Source of the DNA: Paraburkholderia aspalathi
GTDB lineage: Bacteria > Pseudomonadota > Gammaproteobacteria > Burkholderiales > Burkholderiaceae
NCBI RefSeq assembly: GCF_900116445.1
Contig: NZ_FPBH01000021.1
Span: 1-64,000, forward strand
Length of the DNA: 64,000 bases
Direction: 5' to 3'
Shown here piece by piece: positions 15,422 to 24,356 of the stretch. Below the pieces are notes generated by a model, which worked only from the letters and a program-made list of their open reading frames with translations, searched no databases and was not told the origin of the DNA. The position numbers were made by a program, and so were the translations under genes. The stretch's first letter is position 1; each line of letters begins with the position of its first letter.

Positions 15422-16846
15422 ATGACCTTGTTCAACCGCCTGCCTATTTGCGCAGTCATCGCGGCCGTGTCACTGACCACATTGCCGCATACGCAAGCCG
15501 TCGCTCAAGCGAGCGCCCCAACAGCGGCGACAGCGGCTGTCACCGCCTCGCCTGAAGAAGCACGAGCGATCGCCAAAGACGCGTTCCTCTACGCGTATCC
15601 GATGTTGTTCAACTACAAGACGCTTTACGAGCAGGCGATCGATTCCGGCTCGAAGTCTTATGTGGGCGGCTTCGGCAAGTTCCGCAACTACTCGCATCCG
15701 TACGGTCCTGAGAACAAGGACATCGTCACGCCGAACAACGACACGCCGTACTCGTGGGCGTGGCTCGATCTGCGTCGCGAGCCGTGGGTGCTGACGGTGC
15801 CCGCGGTGCCGAAAGAGCGCTACTACGTCTTCCAGTGGATCGACCTGTACACCTACAACTTCGCGTATGTCGGTTCGCGCGCCACGGGCAACGGCGCGGG
15901 CCACTATCTGTTCGCCGGCCCGAACTGGCACGGCGATACGCCCAAGGGCATCGACAAGGTGTTCCGCTCCGAGACGGACCTGATCCTGACGCTCGGCCGC
16001 ACTGCGCTCAATGGTGCGAGCGACGTCAAGAACGTCGAGGCGATCCAGAAACAATACAAGCTCACGCCGCTGTCGGCCTTCGAACACACGGCTGCACCGC
16101 CGCCCGTCGCGAAGCTTGATTTTCCGAAGTGGGATGAAGCGAAGGCGACTTCGGTCGACTTCATCGCGTATCTGAACTTCATGCTGCAGTTCACGCAGCC
16201 GCCGGCGCCGTCCGAGCAGGAATTGATGGCGCGTTTCGCGAAGATCGGCATTGCGCCAGGCGCGCCGTTTGATCAGGCTGCCTTGCCGCCGGAAACGCGC
16301 GCCGCGCTTGAAGCAGGTGTCGCGGACGGGAAAGCCGCATTGGCAGACGCTGAAAAACACACCACCGGTTCGTTCAGCCTGTTCGGCAGCCGTGCGGATC
16401 TGAAAGACGACTACACCACCCGCGCCGTCGCGGCGGCGATGGGGATTTACGGCAACACGAAGGAAGAAGCGGTGTACGTCGGCACGCGCGTGAACAGCGA
16501 ACACGCTCAACTGCTCGGCTCGCAGCCGTACGTGTTGCACTTCGACAAGAAGGACCTGCCGCCCGCGAAATTTTTCTGGTCGATGACGCTGTACGACCTG
16601 CCTGCGCGCCATCTGGTCGCGAATCCGATCAACCGTTACTCGATCGGCGATCGCACCAAGGGGCTGAAGTACGGCGCTGACGGCTCGCTGGATATCTACG
16701 TGCAGAACACGTCGCCGGGTGCGGACAAGACGTCGAACTGGCTGCCGGCGCCCACCGGTGCGTACACGCTCGTCATGCGCATCTACGGCCCGGACGAGAA
16801 GGTGCTCAACGGCGACTGGAAATTCCCCGAGCCCCAAAAGCGCTAA
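15422..16846 (+). CDS. DUF1254/DUF1214-domain exported protein, 474 aa
   Basis: It has an N-terminal signal peptide (about residues 1-29, ending TQAVAQA). The DUF1254 half starts with AFLYAYPMLFNYKTLYEQA and contains TPNNDTPYSWAWLDLRREPWVLTVPA. The C-terminal DUF1214 half has FFWSMTLYDLPARHLVANPINRYSIGDR and a long LDIYVQNTSPG strand region. These proteins are about 450-500 aa, secreted or periplasmic, and of unknown biochemical role. Paralogues are often paired, and a second one follows here after 28 bases with the same architecture. Confidence 0.85.
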   Translation: MTLFNRLPICAVIAAVSLTTLPHTQAVAQASAPTAATAAVTASPEEARAIAKDAFLYAYPMLFNYKTLYEQAIDSGSKSYVGGFGKFRNYSHPYGPENKDIVTPNNDTPYSWAWLDLRREPWVLTVPAVPKERYYVFQWIDLYTYNFAYVGSRATGNGAGHYLFAGPNWHGDTPKGIDKVFRSETDLILTLGRTALNGASDVKNVEAIQKQYKLTPLSAFEHTAAPPPVAKLDFPKWDEAKATSVDFIAYLNFMLQFTQPPAPSEQELMARFAKIGIAPGAPFDQAALPPETRAALEAGVADGKAALADAEKHTTGSFSLFGSRADLKDDYTTRAVAAAMGIYGNTKEEAVYVGTRVNSEHAQLLGSQPYVLHFDKKDLPPAKFFWSMTLYDLPARHLVANPINRYSIGDRTKGLKYGADGSLDIYVQNTSPGADKTSNWLPAPTGAYTLVMRIYGPDEKVLNGDWKFPEPQKR

Positions 16847-16874
16847 GCCGCGCATGGACGAACCTGAGGACAAT

Positions 16875-18362
16875 ATGAATAAGAAAACCGCGACATGGGT
16901 CACGGCCGCCGTACTGGCGTCGGTCGCCGCGCCCATTCTGGCGAAGACCCAGCAAGACCAATCGGTCCATGCAACGGCCACCGCGGCGTCCGTACCGGGC
17001 CCAGTGGCCGGCTACGCGATCTCTGAAGAATACGCACGGCTGGTAGCGCGCCAGACCTACTTCTGGGCGTGGCCGATGGTTAACGTCTACGGCCGCCTGC
17101 TGGCGATGAAGCAGGTGCCGCAGCCGGGCCTGAACGGCGGCATTGTGCCGGTCGCACCACCGAATCATCTGTCGATGCTGCGCGACTACATTCAGCCGCA
17201 GGAGCGATTTGTCGCTTGTCCGAATCAGGACGTGGTCTATGGCTCCTCGATCCTCGATCTGAATAAGACGCCGGTGGTCGTGCAAGTGCCCGATTTCGGC
17301 AAACGCTTCTGGGTCTATCAGGCTGTCGATCTGCGCACCGACGGTTTCGCGAGTCTCGGCAAGATGTACGGCACACGTCCGGGCTTCTATCTCCTGACAG
17401 GTCCTGACTGGCACGGCCCGGTGCCGAAGGGCATCCGCCAGGTGTTCCGCTCGTCGACTGGGGTCGGCAGTTTCATTCCGCGCGTTTTCATGGACGACAC
17501 GCCTGAAGATCGCGTGGCCGTGCAGCCGGTGCTTGCGAAGATTGGCCTGTATCCGCTCGCCGAGTACGACGGCAAGGTCAAAGAGACCGACTGGTCGAAG
17601 TTGCCGAGCTTCGGTGAGGCCGGTGGTGCTGCGGGCGGCAACGCCGAAGAGATCAAGTGGGTCGATCCAAACCGCTTCTGGGACATGCTGCCCACCGTGC
17701 TCGACGAGACGCCGCCGCAACGCGGCGAAGAGGCGATCTACGCGCAGGCGCGCGGGTTGATCGCGGCAGCGCAGAAAGATCCGGCGATCAAGGCCGCGAT
17801 TGTCGACGAGGGGACCAAGGCCGAAGCGGATCTGGTCACGCCGTTGTTCAACTTCAACACCTTTGGCAAGCGGCTGCCTGCGAACTGGAACACCGTTAGC
17901 AACGGCGCCGCCTTCGGCACGGACTACTTCACGCGCACGGCGGTGGCGAAGTCGAACATCTTCGTCAACAAGCCTAACGAGACCAAGTATTTCTACGGCG
18001 ATGCCGACGCTTCAGGTCAGCGTCTCGATGGCAACGCACGCTACACGGTGACGTTTGCCAAGGATCAGTTGCCGCCGGTCAAGGGCTTCTGGTCGCTGAC
18101 GCTGTACAACTCGCATCACTTCTTCTCGCCGAATGCGCAGAACCGCTACTCGCTCGGCACCAAGAACAAGGACCTGAAGTTCAATGCAGACGGCTCGTTG
18201 ACGCTCTACGTGCAGAACACGAGTCCCGGTGACGACAAGGTCTCCAACTGGCTGCCGGCGCCGGCCAATGAAGCGTTCTCGTTGTACGTGCGCGCCTATT
18301 GGCCGCAGCAGCCGGCGCTCGACGGCAGCTGGACGCCGCCGCCGGTCAAGCGTGAGCCGTAA
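16875..18362 (+). CDS. second DUF1254/DUF1214-domain exported protein, 495 aa
   Basis: The start at ATG 16875 lies 28 bases after the previous stop and follows CCTGAGGA. Reading from further upstream would overlap the preceding gene out of frame. Signal peptide: TATWVTAAVLASVAAPILA. DUF1254 core: ARQTYFWAWPMVNVYGRLLAMKQ, then CPNQDVVYGSSILDLNKTPVVVQVPD. DUF1214 core: GFWSLTLYNSHHFFSPNAQNRYSLGT. It shares the general plan and the NTSPGxDKxSNWLPAP motif with the preceding gene, so the pair is an old tandem duplication. Function is unknown. Confidence 0.85.
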   Translation: MNKKTATWVTAAVLASVAAPILAKTQQDQSVHATATAASVPGPVAGYAISEEYARLVARQTYFWAWPMVNVYGRLLAMKQVPQPGLNGGIVPVAPPNHLSMLRDYIQPQERFVACPNQDVVYGSSILDLNKTPVVVQVPDFGKRFWVYQAVDLRTDGFASLGKMYGTRPGFYLLTGPDWHGPVPKGIRQVFRSSTGVGSFIPRVFMDDTPEDRVAVQPVLAKIGLYPLAEYDGKVKETDWSKLPSFGEAGGAAGGNAEEIKWVDPNRFWDMLPTVLDETPPQRGEEAIYAQARGLIAAAQKDPAIKAAIVDEGTKAEADLVTPLFNFNTFGKRLPANWNTVSNGAAFGTDYFTRTAVAKSNIFVNKPNETKYFYGDADASGQRLDGNARYTVTFAKDQLPPVKGFWSLTLYNSHHFFSPNAQNRYSLGTKNKDLKFNADGSLTLYVQNTSPGDDKVSNWLPAPANEAFSLYVRAYWPQQPALDGSWTPPPVKREP

Positions 18363-18463
18363 GAAAACACGCCGATGCGCACGCGTGCGGCTCGCCGCCG
18401 CGGTTTGTCAAAACCTTGTTCCGCAAGGTGGAAGTGCGGAAAGTTAATTTCGTGAGGATGACT

Positions 18464-19435
18464 ATGAGTCGCACAAACCGTTTGTCCGCAAGCCGGTCAC
18501 TCGCCAGGTTGTGCACGGGTGCGCTTCTCACCACTGCCGGCGTGGGTCTTTCGCAGCAAGCGTGGGCGACTGAAGGTGGCATCGGCAGACCGATAACCGG
18601 CATGCAGGTTACGCCGTACGCAGGTGTCGTACCGCCCACGGACGACTGGATCGTGTCGGCCACCACGATCTATTACGAAGGCTCGCTCGGCGCGAGCAAG
18701 ACGATTCCGATCGCCGGTCAGATCACGGCGGGCGTCGACGTCACGGCGGTGTACACCATCCTCAACGCGGTCAAGACGTGGGGCATTACGCTGGGCGGCT
18801 GGAACTTCGCATCCTCGTTCGGGGTGCCAATCCAGTACACCAATATCTCGTCGTTTCACGGCCGTTTGCCGAATGATCACGGTACGCAGTTTGCCGATCT
18901 CTTCTTCACGCCGGTGGTGGCGGGCTATCACCTGACCAAGACCGATCACATTGCGTTCAGCGTGCAGATTTACGCGCCGACTGGCGCTTACAGCACGAGT
19001 CGGCTCGCCAATGCCGGACAGAACACCTGGACCTTCACGCCGACGGTCTCCTACACGAAGTTGTTCCCGAAAGAAGAGATCGAGCTGTCGTTGAACTACG
19101 GTGTTGGCTTCTACACGCCGAACAGCGACACGCACTATCACAACGCACCGGTTAGCGTGCTCGACCTGCTCGCGCTCAAGCGCTTCGGCAGCGGCTGGGG
19201 TGTGGGTGTCGTGGGCGGCTATATCCAGCAGCTCGGTCATGACAGCGGCGGAGTAGCCGATGTCATCGGCGGAAGTCAAGGGCACTCGGTGGGTATCGGG
19301 CCGATGGTCACGTGGTCGGGCAAAGTCCAGAAAACGCCGGTGTCGGCGTCGCTGCGTTGGGTCAATGAATTCAACGTCAGCAACCGGCCCAAGGGGAATG
19401 CGGTCGAACTGTCGATCAGCGCGACCTTCCAGTAA
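18464..19435 (+). CDS. SphA/phenol-degradation-MetA-like outer-membrane protein, 323 aa
   Basis: The ATG at 18464 is preferred because GAGG at 18454-18457 is correctly spaced for it; an ATG at 18458 abuts the site. Signal peptide runs to about residue 32 (QQAWA/TEGG). The mature start EGGIGRPITGMQVTPYAGVVPPTDDW is typical of the MetA-pathway/SphA family of outer-membrane channels. The remainder is strand-rich with repeated Tyr/Gly turns and a C-terminal phenylalanine region (LSISATFQ). Members are linked to uptake of aromatic or hydrophobic compounds. It is likely cotranscribed with the DUF1254 pair, 101 bases upstream. Confidence 0.75.
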   Translation: MSRTNRLSASRSLARLCTGALLTTAGVGLSQQAWATEGGIGRPITGMQVTPYAGVVPPTDDWIVSATTIYYEGSLGASKTIPIAGQITAGVDVTAVYTILNAVKTWGITLGGWNFASSFGVPIQYTNISSFHGRLPNDHGTQFADLFFTPVVAGYHLTKTDHIAFSVQIYAPTGAYSTSRLANAGQNTWTFTPTVSYTKLFPKEEIELSLNYGVGFYTPNSDTHYHNAPVSVLDLLALKRFGSGWGVGVVGGYIQQLGHDSGGVADVIGGSQGHSVGIGPMVTWSGKVQKTPVSASLRWVNEFNVSNRPKGNAVELSISATFQ

Positions 19436-19549
19436 CGGGGCATGCGACCAACCTGCTGCTGAAGCCAAAATTCACCGGAACGTGTGAACGCCGTGCCGCC
19501 GCCCCGGCGTTTCCGCGTACCGATGTCCACGTTCAAGGAATCAAGCGCA

Positions 19550-21919
19550 ATGAAAACTACGATGAAGCGATCCTTGTTGCTGCTCGCCGGCGTCTGCACG
19601 TCGCTGACGGTCACGCTCGCCACGCCTGCTCAAGCGCTCGCCGCCGCCGTGCAGCCTGCATTGCAACCCGTTCCAACCGTCTGGCCGCGCGATTTCGATA
19701 GCGCGGAACAGCGCATCGAGCTGTATCAACCGCAGGTGGAAGTGTGGCAAGGCAATCGGATTGAAGGACGCGCGGCTTTCGCGGTCGGTGCAAAGAGCGC
19801 CACGCCGAACTACGGCGTCGCGCATTTCACGGCACGCGCAGAAATCGACAAAACCAGCTCGACAGTGCAACTGCTCGATATCGTTTTCGATCAGGTCGAC
19901 ATGCCGGCCACACCGTCCGCCGCCGCCGGCGTCAAAGCAGCCTTGCAGGCGCGCATACCTAAAGACGGACTGATCACGTCGCTCGAACAACTGCAGGCAA
20001 GTTACGCCAGTACCCACGAAGGCAGCGAACCGGGCCTCGCGGTGCAAAACAACGTACCGAACATCATCTTTGCCGAACGTCCCACGCTGCTCGTGCTGGT
20101 CGATGGCGACGCGAACTGGCGTGCGCTCGGCGACACACACTATCAACGCCTGATCAACACGCGAGCGATGCTGCTTAAGGACGCGAGCGGCGCGCTGCAT
20201 CTGAATGTCGCGGGCTATTGGTACGAGGCGAATTCGCTCGACGGTCCGTGGCATCTGAACGCGACGCCGCCCCAGGAGCTGGTTGCCGCGGCGAAAAGCG
20301 CGCAGACCAATCTGAAGTCTGATCCAATGCTCCCCGCCGATGGCAAGAAGCCAGCGCAGGCACCGGACGTGGTGGTCGCCGCGCAGCCGGCCGAGCTAGT
20401 AGTGATGAACGGCAAGCCGGCGCTGCAACCGGTGAAGGGCGTGAATCTGCTCTCCGTCGCCAACGCCGACCACGCGCTCTTCGTCGAGCCACGCGACAAT
20501 CATTACTACCTGCTGCTGTCGGGCCGCTGGTTTACCGCAGCGGGCCTGACTGGACCTTGGGCCTTCGTCGACGGCAAGAACCTCCCCGCCGATTTCGCAA
20601 AGATCGCTGCCGACGATCCGCACGCGAATGCGCTTGTCTCCGTGCCCGGCACACCGCAGGCTAAAGAAGCGGTGATTGCTGCAACGATCCCGCAGACAGC
20701 AACCGTATCGCGCAAGACCACCACGCTGAAGGTGGTCTATGACGGCGCGCCAAAGTTTGTCGGTATCGCGGGTACGTCTTTGTCGTATGCGGTGAACACC
20801 GCGACGCCGGTGATCCAGACCGCGCCTTCGCAATTCTTCGCGGTCGCCAACGGCATCTGGTTCACGGCGAGCGCGGCGAGTGGTCCGTGGCATGTCGCCG
20901 ATACTGTGCCGGCCGCGATCTATACGATTCCGGCAGCTTCGCCCGTGCATTACGTGACGTACGTCCACGTCTATTCGGCGACGCCGGATACGGTGGTGGT
21001 CGGCTATACGCCGGGCTACATGGGCGTGGTCGTCAATGCGGACGGCACCGTCGTGTACGGCACCGGCTATGTGTACGCGCCGTATGTTGGCGACGTCTAC
21101 TACGGTTACCCGGCCACCTATGGCTACGGCGCGGGCTTCGCGCTCGGCACGACGGTGGGCTTTGCCTTCGGCTTTGCGATCGGCGCCACGTGGGGCGCGC
21201 CGTCCCCGTACTGGGGTCCGTATTGGGGCGGCGGTCCGTGGAGCTGGCAATACGCGAACGTTAACCAGGCCAATATCTACGGTCGCTGGGGGCAGGGCAC
21301 CGTGACGCACGCGAGCGGCTGGAACGGTTGGACTGGCAATAGCTGGGCGGGAACGGCAGCATCCGGATTCAATCCTTATACCGGTGGTCACTTCCAGGCG
21401 AGCCGCGGCGCTGTCGAGAATGCATACAACGGCAATTTCGCAGCCGGCCGGCAAGGCTCGTTCAGCAATCCGTCGACGGGACGCAGCGGCGCGGCGCGCG
21501 GTGGAGTGGTCGGCAATGAAGGCACGGGCGACTATGCGGCGGGTAGGCAGCGCGCCGGCTACAACGCGCAGACCGGGCGTTATGGCGCAGCAGAAGCGGG
21601 CGTGACCGGCAACGCGTATTCAGGCGACCACCAGGCGGGCACGAAAGGCATCGTGGGCAACAAGGACACGGGCAAGGCCGTCGCGTGGAATAACGGCAAT
21701 GTGTATGCGGGCAGCGACGGCAACGTCTACCGGCATGATCAGGGCGGTGGCTGGGAGCAGCACAGCGCGGATGGCTGGCAGCCGGTTCAGCCGAACGCCA
21801 GCCAGACGCAGCGGCTCGACTCGCTTAAGCAGGGGCACGATCTTGGGAATGCGCGAGCGAGTGGGCAGTTTCAGCCGCAGCGACACTTCGGTGGCGGGGG
21901 TGGGCGGTTCAGGCGGTGA
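19550..21919 (+). CDS. large exported Gly/Tyr/Trp-rich protein of unknown function, 789 aa
   Basis: The start at ATG 19550 (AAGGA at 19535-19539) gives a signal peptide ending ATPAQALAAAVQ. Residues about 25-470 are a conserved-looking region with repeated 'WYEANSLDGPWHL / WFTAAGLTGPWAF / WFTASAASGPWHV' segments, three related modules of about 110-120 residues. A low-complexity region follows with VVGYTPGYMGVVVNADGTVVYGTGYV and Gly/Phe-rich stretches. The C-terminus has repeated Gly-Asn-x-Tyr/Asp-x-Gly units (GNEGTGDYAAGRQ, GNAYSGDHQAGTK, GNKDTGKAVAWNNG). Related proteins occur in betaproteobacteria as unannotated secreted proteins. I infer an envelope location but no activity. Confidence 0.7.
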   Translation: MKTTMKRSLLLLAGVCTSLTVTLATPAQALAAAVQPALQPVPTVWPRDFDSAEQRIELYQPQVEVWQGNRIEGRAAFAVGAKSATPNYGVAHFTARAEIDKTSSTVQLLDIVFDQVDMPATPSAAAGVKAALQARIPKDGLITSLEQLQASYASTHEGSEPGLAVQNNVPNIIFAERPTLLVLVDGDANWRALGDTHYQRLINTRAMLLKDASGALHLNVAGYWYEANSLDGPWHLNATPPQELVAAAKSAQTNLKSDPMLPADGKKPAQAPDVVVAAQPAELVVMNGKPALQPVKGVNLLSVANADHALFVEPRDNHYYLLLSGRWFTAAGLTGPWAFVDGKNLPADFAKIAADDPHANALVSVPGTPQAKEAVIAATIPQTATVSRKTTTLKVVYDGAPKFVGIAGTSLSYAVNTATPVIQTAPSQFFAVANGIWFTASAASGPWHVADTVPAAIYTIPAASPVHYVTYVHVYSATPDTVVVGYTPGYMGVVVNADGTVVYGTGYVYAPYVGDVYYGYPATYGYGAGFALGTTVGFAFGFAIGATWGAPSPYWGPYWGGGPWSWQYANVNQANIYGRWGQGTVTHASGWNGWTGNSWAGTAASGFNPYTGGHFQASRGAVENAYNGNFAAGRQGSFSNPSTGRSGAARGGVVGNEGTGDYAAGRQRAGYNAQTGRYGAAEAGVTGNAYSGDHQAGTKGIVGNKDTGKAVAWNNGNVYAGSDGNVYRHDQGGGWEQHSADGWQPVQPNASQTQRLDSLKQGHDLGNARASGQFQPQRHFGGGGGRFRR

Positions 21920-21960
21920 GGTGTATCGCGCGATGACAACACGGTGCTGCCAGCAGGCGA

Positions 21961-21981
21961 CAGCGCCGCGCCGCGGCGCTG
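21961..21981 (+). terminator. GC-rich hairpin after the exported-protein cluster
   Basis: A perfect palindrome with 10-base arms (CAGCGCCGCG and its complement around one central base) lies 42 bases after the stop at 21919, followed by a short GGCGTTTC. It is a plausible 3' hairpin for the plus-strand cluster. The T-run is weak. Confidence 0.35.
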
Positions 21982-22024
21982 GCGTTTCACGCGGACCGTC
22001 TGACGCACGCAGGCAAGCTTCGCG

Positions 22025-22723
22025 TCAGGTCAAATAGACCTGACGGTCGACTTGCGTCCGATATGCGCTAACGAAATTCCGGCGCGCCCACGTTTCGCAG
22101 GCGAAGTCGTCGAAACGGCACGACAGGGACAATTTCCAGCTTCGCGAGTTGCTGGTTCGGGTGCGATGCACCAGATATGGCGACATGAACAGAATGTGGC
22201 CGGCTTTGATTTCCACGTCCAGGCAGCCGTCGAGTTCCTGCTGATCGAGCACGTAGCCTGAGTCGGTTTGAGTGCCGGGCCACAAGCCCTTCAAATGACT
22301 GCCCGGCACGATTCGCAAGCCAGGGCCGTCCGTGCCGAGGTCGGAGATCGAGGTCCATGCGATCACGCCCTTCGACGATGTTCCCATGCTCGGCCAATCC
22401 TGATGATATGGCAGACCGTAGTTGTTGCCGGTTGCGTTGCTGGCGGTGTAGTGCGAGACGATTGGCCCTGTCTGCACCGGCTCGGCAAAGTTTAGGTACT
22501 CGTGCAACGCATCGACGAGTTCGGCGGAACAGAAGAATCGTTTCAGATCGATATCTTCGGTCAGCAGCTTGATGATGTTCCGGTTGCGGACCGGATCGTC
22601 ATTAAAGCGCGTCAGAAAGCGTGTTTCGAACCGGGTCCGGATCTTACTGCTCTGCGCTTGTGCTTCTGACGTGGAAACGATCAAAAAACCTGATTCCGCA
22701 AAATTGCCGGCAACGATCTGCAT
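22025..22723 (-). CDS. phytanoyl-CoA dioxygenase (PhyH)-like Fe(II)/2-oxoglutarate oxygenase, 232 aa
   Basis: The start is taken as ATG 22723, next to GGAAGG; a GTG at 22732 is possible and would abut the upstream gene. The metal triad is visible as YHQDWPS (His and Asp) and a distal His in YLVHRTRTSNS. The Arg of the following strand would bind 2-oxoglutarate. WTSISDLGTDGPGLRIVPGSHLKG is a typical double-stranded beta-helix core. Enzymes of this type hydroxylate small molecules or sugar-linked substrates. It is the last gene of the minus-strand glycan cluster, 12 bases after the previous stop. A 9-bp hairpin (22023-22045) straddles its stop codon. Confidence 0.75.
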   Translation of the reverse strand: MQIVAGNFAESGFLIVSTSEAQAQSSKIRTRFETRFLTRFNDDPVRNRNIIKLLTEDIDLKRFFCSAELVDALHEYLNFAEPVQTGPIVSHYTASNATGNNYGLPYHQDWPSMGTSSKGVIAWTSISDLGTDGPGLRIVPGSHLKGLWPGTQTDSGYVLDQQELDGCLDVEIKAGHILFMSPYLVHRTRTSNSRSWKLSLSCRFDDFACETWARRNFVSAYRTQVDRQVYLT

Positions 22724-22734
22724 GCCTTCCACCT

Positions 22735-23688
22735 TTATTCGTTATCAATTACGGCCTCGGCGTACCCGAAGCCCGTCGCTCCGAAGCCGTTGCCGTTATA
22801 AAAAAGCACGAGTCGATCATCGATCTGTGTGACTTCGGGATAGGCGACCATGAATGCGTCCCAACCCATCGTGCTGACGTCAATGCCGGCGCGGTCATCG
22901 AGTCGCTGCCAGGCCAGACCGTCGACGGATTCGGCGTAGCCGATGCGATAACTGTTGGCCGCCGTCTCGCGGTATCCCTGCTGACGACGATACGAATACC
23001 ACATGCGGTAGCGCGTGCCGTCGTGATAGACCGACGCCCGGACGATGCCGCCTTCGCCTTCGTTCGCGTAGTCGATCGCCACGCGTCCCTGGCGCTCCCA
23101 ATGGATGCCGTCGCGAGATTCCGCGTATTTCAGGTGATAGCGCGGCTCCGGTATGCCGTCGACGTGGTCCCAGCCGGTACACGACAGATACCAGTTGCGC
23201 CAGATACCGTTTTCCACCCGCACACAGGTCGTCGCACAGAAATAGGGCTCCTCCGCGGTGCGGTCCATGACCGGACCTTCGAACAGTCTGCGGTAGTGCT
23301 CACCGCCGTCCTCGCTGATCGCAAGTCCAACGGAGTTGTGGTACGGGACAGTGTTGCGAACGTTCCAGCCGATGTAATACAGATACCGGACGCCTTCATG
23401 ATCGACAACGCAGGACGGCATCATCCCGCAGTCGTCGAAGGTGCCGGTTTTGCCGAGTTCCAGTAACGGCTTGGGATGGACTTTGACGATTTCGGCTGGC
23501 GAGTCGGCGCACACATCGATCCTCGCGATCCAACTGCGGTTCTTCGCATCGCGACTGCTGAACAGGACCGTCAGCAGCTCGTCCTTCAGGCCGGCCACGG
23601 TCGGAATCTGCGCATGCGAATTTGCCCACGGCAGACGTTCGTCGACCGCATAGATGAGCCCGCGCTTTTGCCAGCGAATCGCTGTCAT
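22735..23688 (-). CDS. five-bladed beta-propeller glycoside-hydrolase-like protein (GH32/GH43 type), 317 aa
   Basis: The start at ATG 23688 has AGGAG six bases upstream and lies just after the previous stop. The sequence is strand-rich and has the recurrent family phrases: RIDVCADSPAEIV, DDCGMMPSCVVDHEGVRYLYYIGWN, WNWYLSCTGWDHV-like turns, RDGIHWERQGR, GGIVRASVYHDGTRYRMWYSYR and YAESVDGLAWQR. They match the propeller fold used by GH43/GH32-type and unclassified 'sucrase/glycosylase' proteins. No signal peptide is present, so it acts in the cytosol, which is unusual for a degradative glycosidase. A biosynthetic or remodelling role on a sugar nucleotide or glycan is possible. Confidence 0.6.
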   Translation of the reverse strand: MTAIRWQKRGLIYAVDERLPWANSHAQIPTVAGLKDELLTVLFSSRDAKNRSWIARIDVCADSPAEIVKVHPKPLLELGKTGTFDDCGMMPSCVVDHEGVRYLYYIGWNVRNTVPYHNSVGLAISEDGGEHYRRLFEGPVMDRTAEEPYFCATTCVRVENGIWRNWYLSCTGWDHVDGIPEPRYHLKYAESRDGIHWERQGRVAIDYANEGEGGIVRASVYHDGTRYRMWYSYRRQQGYRETAANSYRIGYAESVDGLAWQRLDDRAGIDVSTMGWDAFMVAYPEVTQIDDRLVLFYNGNGFGATGFGYAEAVIDNE

Positions 23689-23696
23689 CCAAACTC

Positions 23697-24356
23697 CTAG
23701 AACTTCAGGTCCGTGCTGGCCATCGCGAGTTTTTGCGCGGGATTGCCTTTGTACACAGACCAAGGCTCCGTACTTTTTGCAATAGCCGACGCCATCGCGA
23801 CGAAGGTACCTTCGCCAAGGGTGATGCCATCTCGCAGCGTCGCGTTGACGCCCAGGAAGCTGTAAGCGCCGATCTTGCAATGGCCCGACATAACGACGTG
23901 CGACGTCATTGTGACGTGATCGTCGATCTGACCATGATGGCCGATATGATTGCCGCTCCACAGCACGACGTTGTTGCCGATACGCGTGAATGGCTGAAGC
24001 GTGTTGTCTTCCAGGATGAAGCAGTTCTCGCCGATTTCGTTGTCGAAGACCGTGGCTTTCGAACTGACGTAACTCGTCATTCGGTAGCCTTTTTCCTTGA
24101 TGCCGAGAAAAATGCGCTCCCGGTCGCGGTTCATATGCTTGGGCGCCATCGGTGCGAAAAATTCGAAGTCTGCGGGCGGATGCGTGGCTTCCACTTCTTC
24201 GTAGGCGATCACCGGAAGACCTTTATAGGTGCGGCCCTCCGGCAGGTATGCCTGATTTACGCAGAACCCCGCGACGTGATGTGCGGAGTCGTGCTCCAGA
24301 TAGTAATGCGCCAGTTCCGCGTAGTCGTTCAGACCGAAAATGAGCACGTTAGCCAT
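23697..24356 (-). CDS. NeuD-like sugar O-acyltransferase (left-handed beta-helix), 219 aa
   Basis: The N-terminal part (NVLIFGLNDYAELAHYYLE...VAGFCVNQAYL) is the Rossmann-like PglD/NeuD substrate-binding subdomain. The C-terminal half has hexapeptide repeats (IGENCFILEDNTLQPFTRIGNNV; GQIDDHVTMTSHVVMSGHCKIGAYSFLG), with a likely catalytic His in GNHIGHHG. Such enzymes acetylate amino- or hydroxyl groups of nucleotide-activated sugars using acetyl-CoA. The ATG overlaps the stop of the upstream methyltransferase gene (TAATG), so translation is coupled. With the DegT aminotransferase of the same operon it would make an acylated amino-sugar. Confidence 0.8.
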   Translation of the reverse strand: MANVLIFGLNDYAELAHYYLEHDSAHHVAGFCVNQAYLPEGRTYKGLPVIAYEEVEATHPPADFEFFAPMAPKHMNRDRERIFLGIKEKGYRMTSYVSSKATVFDNEIGENCFILEDNTLQPFTRIGNNVVLWSGNHIGHHGQIDDHVTMTSHVVMSGHCKIGAYSFLGVNATLRDGITLGEGTFVAMASAIAKSTEPWSVYKGNPAQKLAMASTDLKF

